A stretch of DNA of 17,117 nucleotides from Chrysochromulina tobinii (Eukaryota > Haptophyta > Prymnesiales > Chrysochromulinaceae). This document shows, one piece after another, positions 8,157 through 16,800 of this stretch. Position 1 is the first letter of the stretch, and each line of letters begins with the position of its first letter. Made by a program: the position numbers and the translations under genes. The stretch covers positions 1 through 17,117 of the forward strand of contig JWZX01002847.1 of NCBI GenBank assembly GCA_001275005.1, given 5' to 3'. The notes under the pieces are model-generated. The model did not search any database. It was not told the origin of the DNA and was given only the letters and a program-made list of their open reading frames with translations.

Positions 8157-8280
8157 GGCGCCAACCTATGTTCGATGCATAACCTACCCATCCCACGACG
8201 CTCAGCTCATAGCCAAGTTGCATGCATGCCAAATAACAAAATCTAAAGAAGCTATCGGATAATCAACGGTAACGCTTCAC
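8157..8280. promoter_or_regulatory. Shared divergent promoter region between genes 4 and 5
   Basis: Only 124 bp separate the start codons of gene 4 (minus, 8156) and gene 5 (plus, 8281), so both promoters must share or overlap this space. It is clearly more A/T-rich than its surroundings, with an AAATAACAAAATCTAAAG stretch at 8231-8248. TTGCATGCATGCC lies at 8218-8230, close to the middle, and ATGCATAACC at 8175. The same TTGCATGC core occurs upstream of gene 2 and in the minisatellite at 9799-9952. Confidence 0.5.
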
Positions 8281-9534
8281 ATGCCGGGGCAAAAGGTCCA
8301 ACAGGCCAGACGGCCTCGGAACAACATCGAGTTTCCGGTGCATGTGAGAAGGTCTGCCGGCTTCAGCATCGAACCCTTCAAGCCCGGGCGGCTTTTGAAG
8401 CTGCTGCCAAAGCTTCGTTTCGATGGCCCGAGCCTGGCGCTGCTCCCAGCAGAGCCAGGAAAGAAGTGGGTCACGGCGCACTGCGGAGTGGACGAAGCAA
8501 ACAAGGCGCTGCTCGCCAGCAGGGTCGGAGTTGAAGAGGCTGTCGCAAAGGGTGGGGGAGGGCTGCTGCTCGTTCAAAGCCACTCACAGACGCTCAAGCA
8601 GTTTGAGCAGCACGCGCGCACGTTATCTATCCTCGTCGCCAAGAGCGATGATGCCGCAACCATGCTCCGTGAAGCCTCGTTGCTTCTGTTGAACAACAAT
8701 GCGGCAGCGGTGCTTAACGTAAACAATACTGAGCTCAGCCAGAAAACCCAGGCATGGAAGTGGCCACTCTTGTACGGCAATGCCTTGCCTTGGAGGATTC
8801 GCATGCTCGTCATCACAAGCATCAATTTCGGCTACTATTGCGGAGAGTTGGCTGCGATTGCTTCCTTGTCAAGCGTCCTCTCGCACTTCCCGTGGGTGCT
8901 GTACTTCTCAGGGCCCGATTCGCTGCCCACCGTGTACGGTCTCCGCCGTTTCAGAGCGATGCTTCAGATGGAGGAGCGACTGCGCACGAGCAGCCGAGGG
9001 TACCGCGGGCGAGCGGGCGGGCGAGTCGTGGGACGGCCGGCCCTTTTCTGTGAGCAGTTTCCAGCCTATCCCGGACTGCTGCGGGTTCGGATGGACCATT
9101 TTCTCTTCGTCCCCGCCCGGGCGAACGCTACGTTATGGGACGACGCCGCGTCCGACTGCATCCAGCATGGTTCGGTGGTACCGGAGCAACATTTGGCATA
9201 CGCTTTCCGGGCGCACAACCTCACGATGTGGTGGACGAATCGCCGCGAACCATACAACGACTCAACGCTGCCATTGCCGCAGGGGTACGTGTCGCAGTGG
9301 TCTAAGCTTCGCAAGAACAAGCCGCATCCAACAGGAATGGTGTGGCATTCGCACAACGAGACGTGTGTTGAGGAGTGGCTCGTCCGGCAGGAGCTCACAC
9401 TGCAAGGGACGCTGGGCAATGCAACTAAGAAACCGCGTGGGAAGGGATCAAAAGAGGACAGCCGTGAAAGCCGTGCCGTGCAGGCATGCGCCACACATCA
9501 CGGCCAAGAGCGACTGGACGGCGAAAACTTATAG
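8281..9534 (+). CDS. Putative glycosyltransferase-like protein (417 aa), C-terminus possibly frameshifted
   Basis: The frame runs from ATG at 8281 to TAG at 9532-9534. I cannot name a family with certainty. The core looks like a nucleotide-sugar transferase fold: a beta strand RMLVITSINFGYYCGELAA near 175-195, then FPWVLYFSGPDSLP at about 203-216, MDHFLFVP at 271-278 (the DxFxFxP pattern often seen after the substrate site), PEQHLAYAF at 301-309, and GMVWHSHN at 352-359. The N-terminal 160 residues are folded-looking but unassigned. There is no clear signal anchor, so location is unknown. The last 50 residues turn Lys/Arg/Glu-rich and less convincing, while protein-like sequence appears in other frames up to 9713. 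The real gene may therefore contain an intron or have suffered indels. An opposite-strand frame at 8263-8583 is open but looks like a shadow. Coding is likely; the glycosyltransferase role is a tentative inference. Confidence 0.55.
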   Translation: MPGQKVQQARRPRNNIEFPVHVRRSAGFSIEPFKPGRLLKLLPKLRFDGPSLALLPAEPGKKWVTAHCGVDEANKALLASRVGVEEAVAKGGGGLLLVQSHSQTLKQFEQHARTLSILVAKSDDAATMLREASLLLLNNNAAAVLNVNNTELSQKTQAWKWPLLYGNALPWRIRMLVITSINFGYYCGELAAIASLSSVLSHFPWVLYFSGPDSLPTVYGLRRFRAMLQMEERLRTSSRGYRGRAGGRVVGRPALFCEQFPAYPGLLRVRMDHFLFVPARANATLWDDAASDCIQHGSVVPEQHLAYAFRAHNLTMWWTNRREPYNDSTLPLPQGYVSQWSKLRKNKPHPTGMVWHSHNETCVEEWLVRQELTLQGTLGNATKKPRGKGSKEDSRESRAVQACATHHGQERLDGENL

Positions 9535-9557
9535 AGGCCCTGGTCCAGTGGTCCTAA

Positions 9558-9713
9558 CCCTGGTCCTCGCTCAAGTCCTCCGTCATCGCGTCGACCAGTG
9601 CGCGATGGAGTACGATGCTGCTCTACGTGCACCGGGCGTGCGCATTGGGACCCGTCTTTGGGTACGACGATGCGCCACACGGGCACGTTGAGATCTCCTT
9701 CTCGCTTCTGTAA
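9558..9713 (+). pseudogene. Out-of-frame candidate last exon or frameshifted C-terminus of gene 5
   Basis: After a TAA at 9555-9557 this frame is open to TAA at 9711-9713 and reads a compact, protein-like segment that includes LLYVHRACALGPVFGYDDAP and ends HGHVEISFSLL. It is in a different frame from gene 5 (8281-9534) and starts only 24 bp past its stop. It would fit as a C-terminal exon, perhaps with the acceptor CGACCAG ending at 9598, or as a remnant after an indel. A third frame between also looks partly coding (DWTAKTYRGPGP near 9510). I could not fix a donor site. Confidence 0.3.
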
Positions 9714-9798
9714 TGTGCGTGTGCCGGGTGCCATCGTGCTTCTCGGTCCGGGGCGCGGCTTCGAGATCTATTCGAGATCGCGGGCGCGCCTCGGCCCC

Positions 9799-9952
9799 AT
9801 TGCATGCGGACCATTACATGCGGACCATTGCATGCGGACCGTTGCATGCGGACCATTGCATGCGGACCGTTGCATGCGGACCATTGCATGCGGACCATTG
9901 CATGCGGACCATTGCATGCGGACCATTGCATGCGGACCATTGCATGCGGCCC
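9799..9952. repeat. 14-bp minisatellite, 11 units
   Basis: Eleven head-to-tail units of exactly 14 bp (consensus ATTGCATGCGGACC) fill 154 bp with no length change. Unit 2 has A for G (ATTACATG), units 4 and 6 begin GTT, and unit 11 ends GCGGCCC; the rest match the consensus. The A-G-A-G order of units 3-6 suggests that one doubling copied a 28-bp pair. Each unit except the second carries the palindrome GCATGC. Because 14 is not a multiple of 3, every frame stays open and gives the same 14-residue periodic peptide, which explains the spurious ORFs here. Confidence 0.95.
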
Positions 9953-10068
9953 ATCGGGCAGCCCTTGTCGCGCAGGCGTGCCTCGGCCTCACCCTCGGCA
10001 CCGCCCTCGGCCCCGGGCGCATTCATCACTGCATGCGGACGGGACCATCGGCGCCTCTGAGCGATTAT

Positions 10069-10098
10069 GAGCGTCATGATGAGCGTCATGATGAGCGA
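10069..10098. repeat. 12-bp tandem repeat, about 2.4 copies
   Basis: GAGCGTCATGAT occurs at 10069-10080 and 10081-10092, followed by a partial third copy GAGCGATG. It contains the near-palindrome ATCATGAT. It lies about 120 bp beyond the 14-bp minisatellite and is unrelated to it in sequence. Confidence 0.8.
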
Positions 10099-10519
10099 TG
10101 CGACTTGGGCCGCGCTGCGCCGTTTTTAACGCCTTTTATGAGCGCCTTGGAGACCCCGTAGACCACTCTGTCAGTGACCGGTGCGATGTCCTAGGCTTGT
10201 CCGAGGATGTCGCGTCGAGAGGCTGAAGCCTGAGCCCCCGCCACCCGAAAGCCGAATCTCGCCCGGCCTGTAAAAATCTCGGAAGGTTTTGAAAACGTTA
10301 ATAAAGCGCATACGCAGACTTCACAATCATCCCCGCACAGGTTTCCCGTTTCCGCGCCGTCGACCGCGCAGGGCGCACCAGGGGGGAGGTGCGATCTCCC
10401 TTGATTGCATCCCTCATCCGCGCAGGACGCTCCGGCTTCGTGGCACGCGACGCCGTAGCGGCGCCCACTGCGTCGCGGGGAACCCCTGTGGCGTGCGTGA
10501 AGCGTGCGTGACACGTCTG

Positions 10520-12324
10520 TCAGCGCGCCGGTGGTACGGGAGCTGGAGAGCGGCTGGCGCGACGCGAGGAGGAAGAAAAGAGGAACGCGCCCAAAGCAGG
10601 TAGTGCCAGCACGAGTGCATGGGGCTGGGCGGCGGCCTCGAGTGACAAGTGCAGGCGGCCGAGGAGGAGGGCGAGGAGGAAGAAGAGGAGGAAGGCCACA
10701 ATGAAGACGAGCGAGATGAGGCGGGCCAAGGTGGCGAGGGAATCGGCGCGTCGGCTCGAGGCGATCACGCCGGCGTCGAGGATCTGGCCGTAGAGTCGGC
10801 GCATGATCGTGGTCGAGACCCAACGGCCCCATCCAGGCGTCCACAACCAGGTGAAGATGCACGGCTCGGGCACCCCCCCACAGAGAAGCACGGAGAGCAG
10901 CGAGTCGGGCGCCGACAGCAGCCGCACGAGCCACGGGCGGCGGCTGCCTCGCCGATGCTCACACACCTCAGCGAGGTCGTTCAGAAAGACGTCGAGCGCC
11001 GTGCGGCCTGGAGCCACCTCCCGCAGCGAATACGGCGTGAACGAGAGAGACCAGCCAAGCTGCGAGCGACCCTCGCCCTCTGGCCGCCCTGATGGATGCA
11101 GATGGAAGAGGTGAGCAAAGGCGTGGCCTCTCTTCTTGAGCTTCTTTGTCATCACGGCGTCGGGGTCTTCGCAAGCCAACACTGTCGAGCCCTTCGGCCG
11201 GTTGTGCGCGTTGACTATCGTCAGACCTGCGGACGCCAAGTCCGTCGCCGCACGCTCGAGCCGCTCGGCAAGTTGCCCGTACAGCGCCCGATAACCTTCG
11301 ACGCCCACCAAGTACATGTCGGCGAGGGCACGGATCAGAACCCCCTTGGAGGGCTGTGCGCCCACCTTCCGCCGCCCGCGCAGCCTCTCCAAGGTGCCTG
11401 GTGTGCCGATGACGCTCGAGACCCCTTTATCGGTGCCCAGGTGCTTGTGCGCGTCCAGAGTCACGAGCAAGGGCGTCAGCTGAGGCGGTGCCGAGTCCCC
11501 GAATCCCGGGCCACTTGCGCCGCACATGTCGAGCACACGCAGGCCCCCGCGGCGGCCGCCGCGGCGCACGGACTCGGGCGTGCCGTCATTGTGCACGAGC
11601 GCGCAGAAGGCGAGGCACGAGTCGTTGATGAGATGAATGAGTGGCACGCGCTCCGCCTCACGCGCCGGCACCGCCTGCACCCGCCGACAGTTCTCGATCT
11701 CGACGATCTCGAGAATCCTCACGAGGTCATCGCACGTACCGTCCGTGTAGCTGAGCGACTGCGCGTAGACGGCGACGACGGCCGGATCGCGAATGGCCTC
11801 TGCAAGCCGACGCGGGCAGAGGGAGCCGTCGACGTCGAGTCTCGTGAGCTGAAACCCGAAGCGCCGCGCCGCGCGCTCCACCGCCAAGTGAGGGTTGCCA
11901 GTGAGCACGCGAAGCTCAGAAGGGGGCTCCGCGGCACGGCTCGCCAGCACTGCCTCAAAGGCGAGGTTGATCGAGCGGGTGCCACCTCCCGACGTGAGCA
12001 GCTCGAGGCGCCGGCCCTCCCCTCCAAGAAAGTGGCGCTGGAAGCCGAGTAGCCATCGCTCCAGTTGCGCTCGCCCCACTCGGTGATCCGCCAAGCAAGC
12101 AGTCGCCCAGCGCAAAATGGCCTCGGCGCTCTGCACTTTGGTCTTCAGCATGGTCGGCGTCTCATCGGTATCCTCTGGGCTCACCAGCGTGGGCTGCAGA
12201 GTGCCTGCCTCTCCGACGTAGCTCAGATCGCCGGCGGGGGCAGATGCCAAGCGGCTGAAGGCTGACCAACCAAGCATGATGTAGCAAAAGTCGATGAGCA
12301 GAGGCGTTGCCGTCCCAGAGCCCC
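10520..12324 (-). CDS. Exon 2: intact PLP fold-type-I domain (S1P-lyase/group II decarboxylase-like) with C-terminal membrane segments
   Basis: The frame is open upstream of 12324 and ends with TGA at 10522-10520. After a segment finishing the preceding PLP domain (TPLLIDFCYIMLGWSAF), a complete second PLP domain follows. It shows LLTSGGGTRSIN (about 11967-12002), corresponding to the TSGGTES phosphate loop; LINDSCLAF, corresponding to the HVDACL segment whose Asp binds the PLP ring nitrogen; and LDAHKHLGTDKG, whose Lys codon is at 11446-11444, matching the Schiff-base lysine of DTHKYG in sphingosine-1-phosphate lyases and related decarboxylases. The chain then has FTWLWTPGWG, a hydrophobic helix beginning LISLVFIVAFLLFFLLALLL (about 10660-10720), and a weaker hydrophobic stretch LVLALPALGAFLF. 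Sphingosine-phosphate lyases carry their membrane anchor N-terminally, so this placement is unusual. The substrate is unknown; a lyase or decarboxylase acting on a lipid or amine is an inference. A TTG at 12352 should not be taken as a start. Confidence 0.75.
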
Positions 12325-12434
12325 CTGGACGCAGCGGCAGGGCACATGGCAAGGTGAGGGAGACAAAGTGAGGGAGAGCAGCTGGACGGCAGCTAGGACG
12401 CGAATCTGGGTGTGGCGGGGCCTCGGCACATCAC
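12325..12434 (-). other. Probable spliceosomal intron (110 bp) in the tandem PLP gene
   Basis: Read on the minus strand, the interval begins GTGATGTG and ends GCGTCCAG. It contains a strong pyrimidine tract (complement of the purine run at 12351-12382) before the acceptor. Splicing joins the end of PLP domain 1 on exon 1 to its expected continuation on exon 2. The acceptor leaves a phase-1 exon start (GG GGC TCT). The donor at G|GTGATG has the right phase only if one extra T is discounted upstream, in CTT TAA at 12445-12440. The boundaries are therefore a reasoned proposal, not proven. Confidence 0.55.
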
Positions 12435-13447
12435 CCTCATTAAAGGGACATGTAGGCGGTCTGCCACTGGTGACCGACGTCGAAGTGTTCGTCGCGAGTC
12501 TTGAGGTCGCGATAGAGCGAATAGCCGGAGCTGAGCAGGCCATGCTCGATGGTGAGCGAGCGCACCCCGGAGTGTAACTCGCAGTGCACTGGCGTGGTGT
12601 GAGTGGTGAAGAGGTGCCGCCACTCCGTGTCGGATACATGCACATGCATGGGCATGCCGCGCTCGAAGGCCCGGGAGGCGGCGCTCGCGAGAGCTGTGCC
12701 GCTAAAGGCGGCCATCACCACCGCCACCCTGCTGTGCGCGTCCCAAGACTCCTCTGCCTCCACCTCGACCAAAGACATGTTGAGGCGCGCCGCGACCGCA
12801 CGCACCTGCGCGACTATGAGGGACTCCGCGGTTGAGCGCTCTTGCTCCTTGACATACAGTACGACGATGGGCGCACCACGCGTGGCGGCTGCCTGCTCGC
12901 GGTAGGAGTAGAGGCAGAGTGAGAGCGACTCGTTGCCGTCGGTGGCGTACGAGGCGAAGGGGAAGCCAAAGATGTGCGCCGGAAAGTTGAGGAGGTTCCC
13001 AATGACCACGGAATCGATGAAAGACGGGTGCAGTGGGTTTCGGTTGCGCAAGTCCGCGTTAAAGAGCACCGCCTCGAGGAACTCCTCTGCACGCACCTTG
13101 TCTGCCTGCAGCAGCATCTGGAAGCGGGGTGACGCTTTGCACTCTTGCATGAGGAGCACGCCGTTGATGTGGTGGAAGGCATCCGAGACGCCGTACTTGT
13201 TGCCGCTCTCGATGATCGGCTCGGTTCCACGCGACGCCGCAAGGAGCGAGGTGAAAAAGTCACGGAGCTCTTGGGTGCTCACGCCATTGAGAGAGAAGCC
13301 TCCCGTCTTGAGCGCTTCCGGCCACACGACTGGCAGGCCATTGGATTTGAGCATCTTCTGTGTGGGCATCTCGAAGAGTTGCTTGACGACCGCGTCGAGC
13401 AGAGGGATGTCTGGCACGGAGCCGCCGCCATCGAGAAAGGCCACCAT
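12435..13447 (-). CDS. Exon 1: degenerate PLP fold-type-I domain, N-terminal part of the tandem PLP protein
   Basis: The first true ATG is at 13447-13445; the frame opens earlier only through a TTG at 13468. It is open to TAA at 12442-12440. The domain follows the sphingosine-phosphate-lyase/group II decarboxylase order. SDAFHHINGVLL is near residue 89. NPLHPSFIDSVVIGNLLNFP corresponds to the entry to the active site. ASYATDGNESLSLCLYSYR (about 12903-12956) replaces TSGGTES. A Rossmann-like stretch RVAVVMAAFSGTA and MPMHVHVSD replaces PLHVDACL. SLTIEHGLLSSGYSLYRD (about 12500-12555) sits where DTHKYGxxxKGxS with the PLP lysine should be. Both the lysine and the pyridine-binding Asp appear lost, so this domain is probably a pseudoenzyme that scaffolds or regulates the active domain in exon 2. 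The ending DVGHQWQTAYMSL then stops, unless a +1 shift reads N-E-G into the splice junction. Confidence 0.7.
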
Positions 13448-13472
13448 CAAACACGCTGTCCCGAGCAAGTAT

Positions 13473-13490
13473 AGTCAAGTCAAGTCAAGT

Positions 13491-13521
<31 letters not shown>

Positions 13522-13540
13522 CAAACAAGTCAAGTCAAGT
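13473..13540. repeat. Compound microsatellite (AGTCA)n-(CAAG)n-(CAAGT)n
   Basis: An AGTCA-type run (13473-13495) passes into about seven CAAG units (13491-13520), then a short ACAAA interruption and three CAAGT units (13526-13540). The tract lies about 25-95 bp upstream of the ATG of the tandem PLP gene, in its promoter or 5' UTR. Its units differ only by the loss of one T, which suggests one ancestral array that changed unit length. Confidence 0.9.
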
Positions 13541-13833
13541 AGGCTTCCGCTGGTTGTCTATTGTTTATGTAAGTTTGTCATGTAACTCACAAGTCATACT
13601 GAAAGTCATACTTGCCTACGCTGAGAAGACCCTGGCTCAGTCAGAGACAGAGTCACACCGGCTAGGGTCCTCTGTCATCCATCTGTCATCGCGAGAAGTT
13701 CTGAAGGTGACTGTCTGATGTCTGATGTCTGATGCCTGAACGTCCCACCTACACTTTGTAGATCATGTGGATGCGGCATGTGCTTGAAAGAACCTGATCG
13801 ATGCGAATGTATTCGGCCGCGTCGGCCTTGTTC
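13541..13833. other. Intergenic region upstream of the PLP gene / downstream of gene 8
   Basis: About 290 bp lie between the microsatellite and the stop of gene 8 and should contain the PLP-gene promoter and the 3' UTR of gene 8, both on the minus strand. Composition is less GC-rich than the genes. Repeated CAAGTCATACT/AAAGTCATACT stretches occur at 13588-13612, and a 7-bp repeat at 13712-13739. No RNA gene or clear TATA element was found. Confidence 0.5.
13712..13739. repeat. 7-bp tandem repeat x4
   Basis: Four adjacent units TGTCTGA, TGTCTGA, TGTCTGA, TGCCTGA occupy 13712-13739, about 95 bp past the stop codon of the minus-strand gene 8. Like the minisatellite at 9799, the unit keeps an exact length and only the last copy diverges. 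Confidence 0.85.
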
Positions 13834-16800
13834 TCACCTAGATGCAGCCGCGGCCATGCCTCCTATCGCTGGCTGCCCGTCGCCGACCGCGGCCCAGCCC
13901 GGCGGGACCTTCGACGTCGCGTGTGCGCTCAGGGATTGGGGCAGGGGCGCACAGGACGCCGCCCTGGGCGGCTCGACCGTATTGTCCCCATCGCCTGTGG
14001 GATTGCGTGGAGGAGGCTGGGCGCCATGCTGGGCGCCTACAAGAGCTGCGGACGCGATGAGTGGCGTCGAGTGCGCCCCTGCACATCCTCCGCCACCACC
14101 GCCAGTTCGTCCGCTACCGCCGCCGCCGCCTCCAATAGCGAAGGAGGCGGCTCGTACCCGAACGTCGGCTGTCGTAGGCCGGGCAGCGGCGCTCTGGGCG
14201 CGAGGAGGCGGCTGGCGAGTGGCCGGGGTGCGATGTCCGGCGGGGCTGGGCATCGGATGCTCATGGGCGCGCACCGGCAGGGCGAGCATGCCGCCCCCGG
14301 ACACGTGTAGGTAGGACGCCGAGCAGACAGGCGCCGAGCCGGCGTGGGCATAGTTGGCGGTGGCGTGGGCGGAGCGCGGGCGCGTCAACCCGCCGGCGAG
14401 CGGCTCAATCGAGGGGGGCGGCATTAGATGCGGGCTCGTCGTGACGTACGCGAGCTCCAGAGCACTCGGATGCTGCGCGAGCGCGCGCGTGACCGCGGCG
14501 TCCGCCTCGGCACGTGAAGGCGCATGGGTGCTCGTCAGGTGGGCGGCGGACGCGCTCCGAGCAACCGGCCGCCGCACGGCCGCCGCGGCGGAGCGAGGTC
14601 GACGACCGGGCGCGGGGTCGAGGCATGAGCGAAGCTCCCCGAAGCCCTCGGGCGTGTAGACCACAGTCGCAAAGGCTTCCATGGCTTTCTCGTGCTGCAC
14701 GCGCCGCAACTCGACAAGAGCTTGGCGCTTAGCCTCGGCCTTGCGAGCCGCCTCCATCTGCCGCTGCGCCATCGCATTCAGCATCGGTGGCGGCGCGGCG
14801 TCGGTCGACGCGCGCATGCCTGGTAGAAAGATCGTCGGCCGATGTGGCTGAACGCTTTGGATCGCGCGTGAGAGCAGATCGGGCGCCGAGACGGCGCCCG
14901 CAATGGCAGAGCCTCCGCCCTCGGCACCCGCCGGCGACGACGGCCGACGCGGTGACGACGGCCGGCGCGGCGGCGGCGGCGGCAGCGTGCGCATCGCTGT
15001 GAGCATGTGCTCGAGAGCAGTGGCGGTGAGCAGTGGAGTGCTCAGCGCTGGCAGGGCGGTGGGAATCTCGACGTCGGCGCTTCGATTGGCGAGCAAGGTG
15101 GTAGCGGCGGCGGGTTCATGGATGCCGATGAGGCTAGAAGCTTGGCGACAGAAGAGAGCCGCGCGCCGCGCCATGGCCTCGACCGCCAGCTGCGCCATCC
15201 TCGAAGATTGCGCACTGAGCGCGCGCCACGCGGCCAAGGTGGCCTCTGGAGCAGCCACCCCCGGCGGAAGCTCCGGCGCTGCGGGTGGTAGCTTGGCAAA
15301 GGCACGCGTGTACTGATCGCGCGACGCCCCCAGCCCCTCCCACAGCCCCTCGGCGAGTAAATTGGCCGCCGAGGCCGCTCGCGCTCTCTCGAGGGCCTGG
15401 AGGCGGCGCAGCTCGGAGAGAGCTCCCTCGTGCCGCCGCCGCTGAGCCTCCAGCTGCCTCTCGCGCTGTGACGACGGCCCTACCCGCCGCGCGCCGCCAG
15501 CTGCCTCCGCATCCGGATCTGGATCCATCTCCAAGCACGCCGCGCCCTTCTCGGCGGACGTGATGAACGCCTCCGCCTCCGCCTCGGCCGCCGCCTCGGC
15601 CTCGGCCGCCGCCTCCGCCGCCTCGCGCCGCGCAGCCGCCTCCCCCCAGCGCAGAATGTCCGCATGCCACGCCGCCGTCAGCTCGGCCACCACCGCCTCA
15701 TGCGCCGCCTCTGCCCCGGCGAGCTCCGCACGCAGCGCCTCGAGCCGCGCCTCCGCCAGGCCCGCGTCCGGACCACCCGTGGCCGCGGCCAGTCGCATCG
15801 CCTTCTGTCGCTCCACCTCCTCTCGCAACGTCTCGAGCTGCGCGCGCTCGTGCACCTGGAGCTCAAAGTCGGCCGCTGAGGGTGGCGCGCTCACGTGCTC
15901 GGCCGATCCGAATCGGCGACTCCTGCCGCCCCGCCCGCCGGTGAGTCGAGCCTCGAGCTCGGCGACGCTCTCGGCATGGCGCTCGGCCGCCGCCTCGGCG
16001 TGCTCCTTCTCGAGGCGCAGCTCGTGCGCCGCCCGCGCGAGGCTCTGCTCGAGCTCGGCGCACGCCTGCTTCTGCTGGCGCAGCTCGAGGTCCAAGGCCG
16101 CGCTGAGCTCCGTCAGTCTCACGACGGCCGTGCGCAGCTGCACGAGCGAGTGCTCCTGCTCCGAAAACCGACGCTCGGCCGCGTCGGTCGCGAGGCAAGC
16201 GGCCTCGAGGTCGCGCCGCAGCGCGGCGTTCGTGGCCTCCTCATGCGCCAGCCGGTCGTGCAGCGCGATGAGCTCACGCAGCGAGCGACGGAAGCCGGAG
16301 AAGCCGTCCTCCTCCTCGGCCCGCTCCCTTGCGGATTTGCGTCGGCCGAGCTCCGCCTCTTGCCCCACATGCTGCCCCACGCGCGCCCGGGCGGCCTCGT
16401 GCTCGGCCTGCATCGCAGCGAGGGCGTGCTCGCGCCCCTCGGCCGGTGAGAGCGAGAGCGCCCACAGGTGATTCCATGCCACCGTCACCGCATCATCGAG
16501 CACTTTCGAGTCCTTGCCCTCGCTCGTCGCCGCCGTAAGCTCGATCAGCTGCCGCTGCTGGGCTGAGTGGAGCGCCTCGCTCAACACGGCGCCCACGCGC
16601 GGCGAGAGTACCTCGGAGGCCGCCTGCACGAGAGCACAGAGTGGTCCCGGCGCGGCTCTCTCGGCCTCAATTTCCTGCACCCTCGCCGCGAGCTGCGCCG
16701 CGAGCTGCTCGGGCAGCCCAGCGCCCGCGCTGGCGCGCGCCTGGGCGAGCTTCGCCTCGAAGCCTGCGGCCATCGCCTCCATCGCCTCGAGATGCTCGGC

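Larger units (their letters stand above)
9714..10519. other. Gene-poor region between gene 5 and the PLP gene
   Basis: About 800 bp contain no convincing gene. Frames open through 9800-9950 on both strands only translate the 14-bp repeat. Contents are the 11-unit minisatellite (9799-9952), a decayed unit at about 10028-10041, a GC-rich spacer with CCCTCGG motifs (9975-10020), a 12-bp repeat (10069-10098), and then the presumed 3' flank of the PLP gene whose stop is at 10520. A minus-strand frame across 10191-10934 overlaps the PLP gene out of frame and is regarded as a shadow. Confidence 0.6.

Noticed and set aside
9799-9952. Possible CRISPR array
   Set aside because: Units are 14 bp, directly adjacent and have no unique spacers; the context is eukaryotic with no cas genes.
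9598-10161. Plus- and minus-strand ORFs of 84-187 aa running through the minisatellite
   Set aside because: They are open only because a 14-bp unit without stops yields the same periodic peptide in all frames. Flanking parts do not look like protein.
10191-10934. Minus-strand 247-aa ORF at the end of the PLP gene
   Set aside because: It overlaps the PLP frame, whose reading includes a clear membrane helix, and is itself Arg/Pro-rich low-quality translation.
12353-12359. AAGGTGAGG as a plus-strand splice donor
   Set aside because: It lies in the purine-rich complement of the minus-strand pyrimidine tract; no plus-strand gene is supported here.
15560-16471. Plus-strand 303-aa Ser/Ala/Arg ORF opposite gene 8
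   Set aside because: It is the antisense of an Ala/Glu coiled coil, which gives long open Ser/Ala/Arg frames by codon bias.
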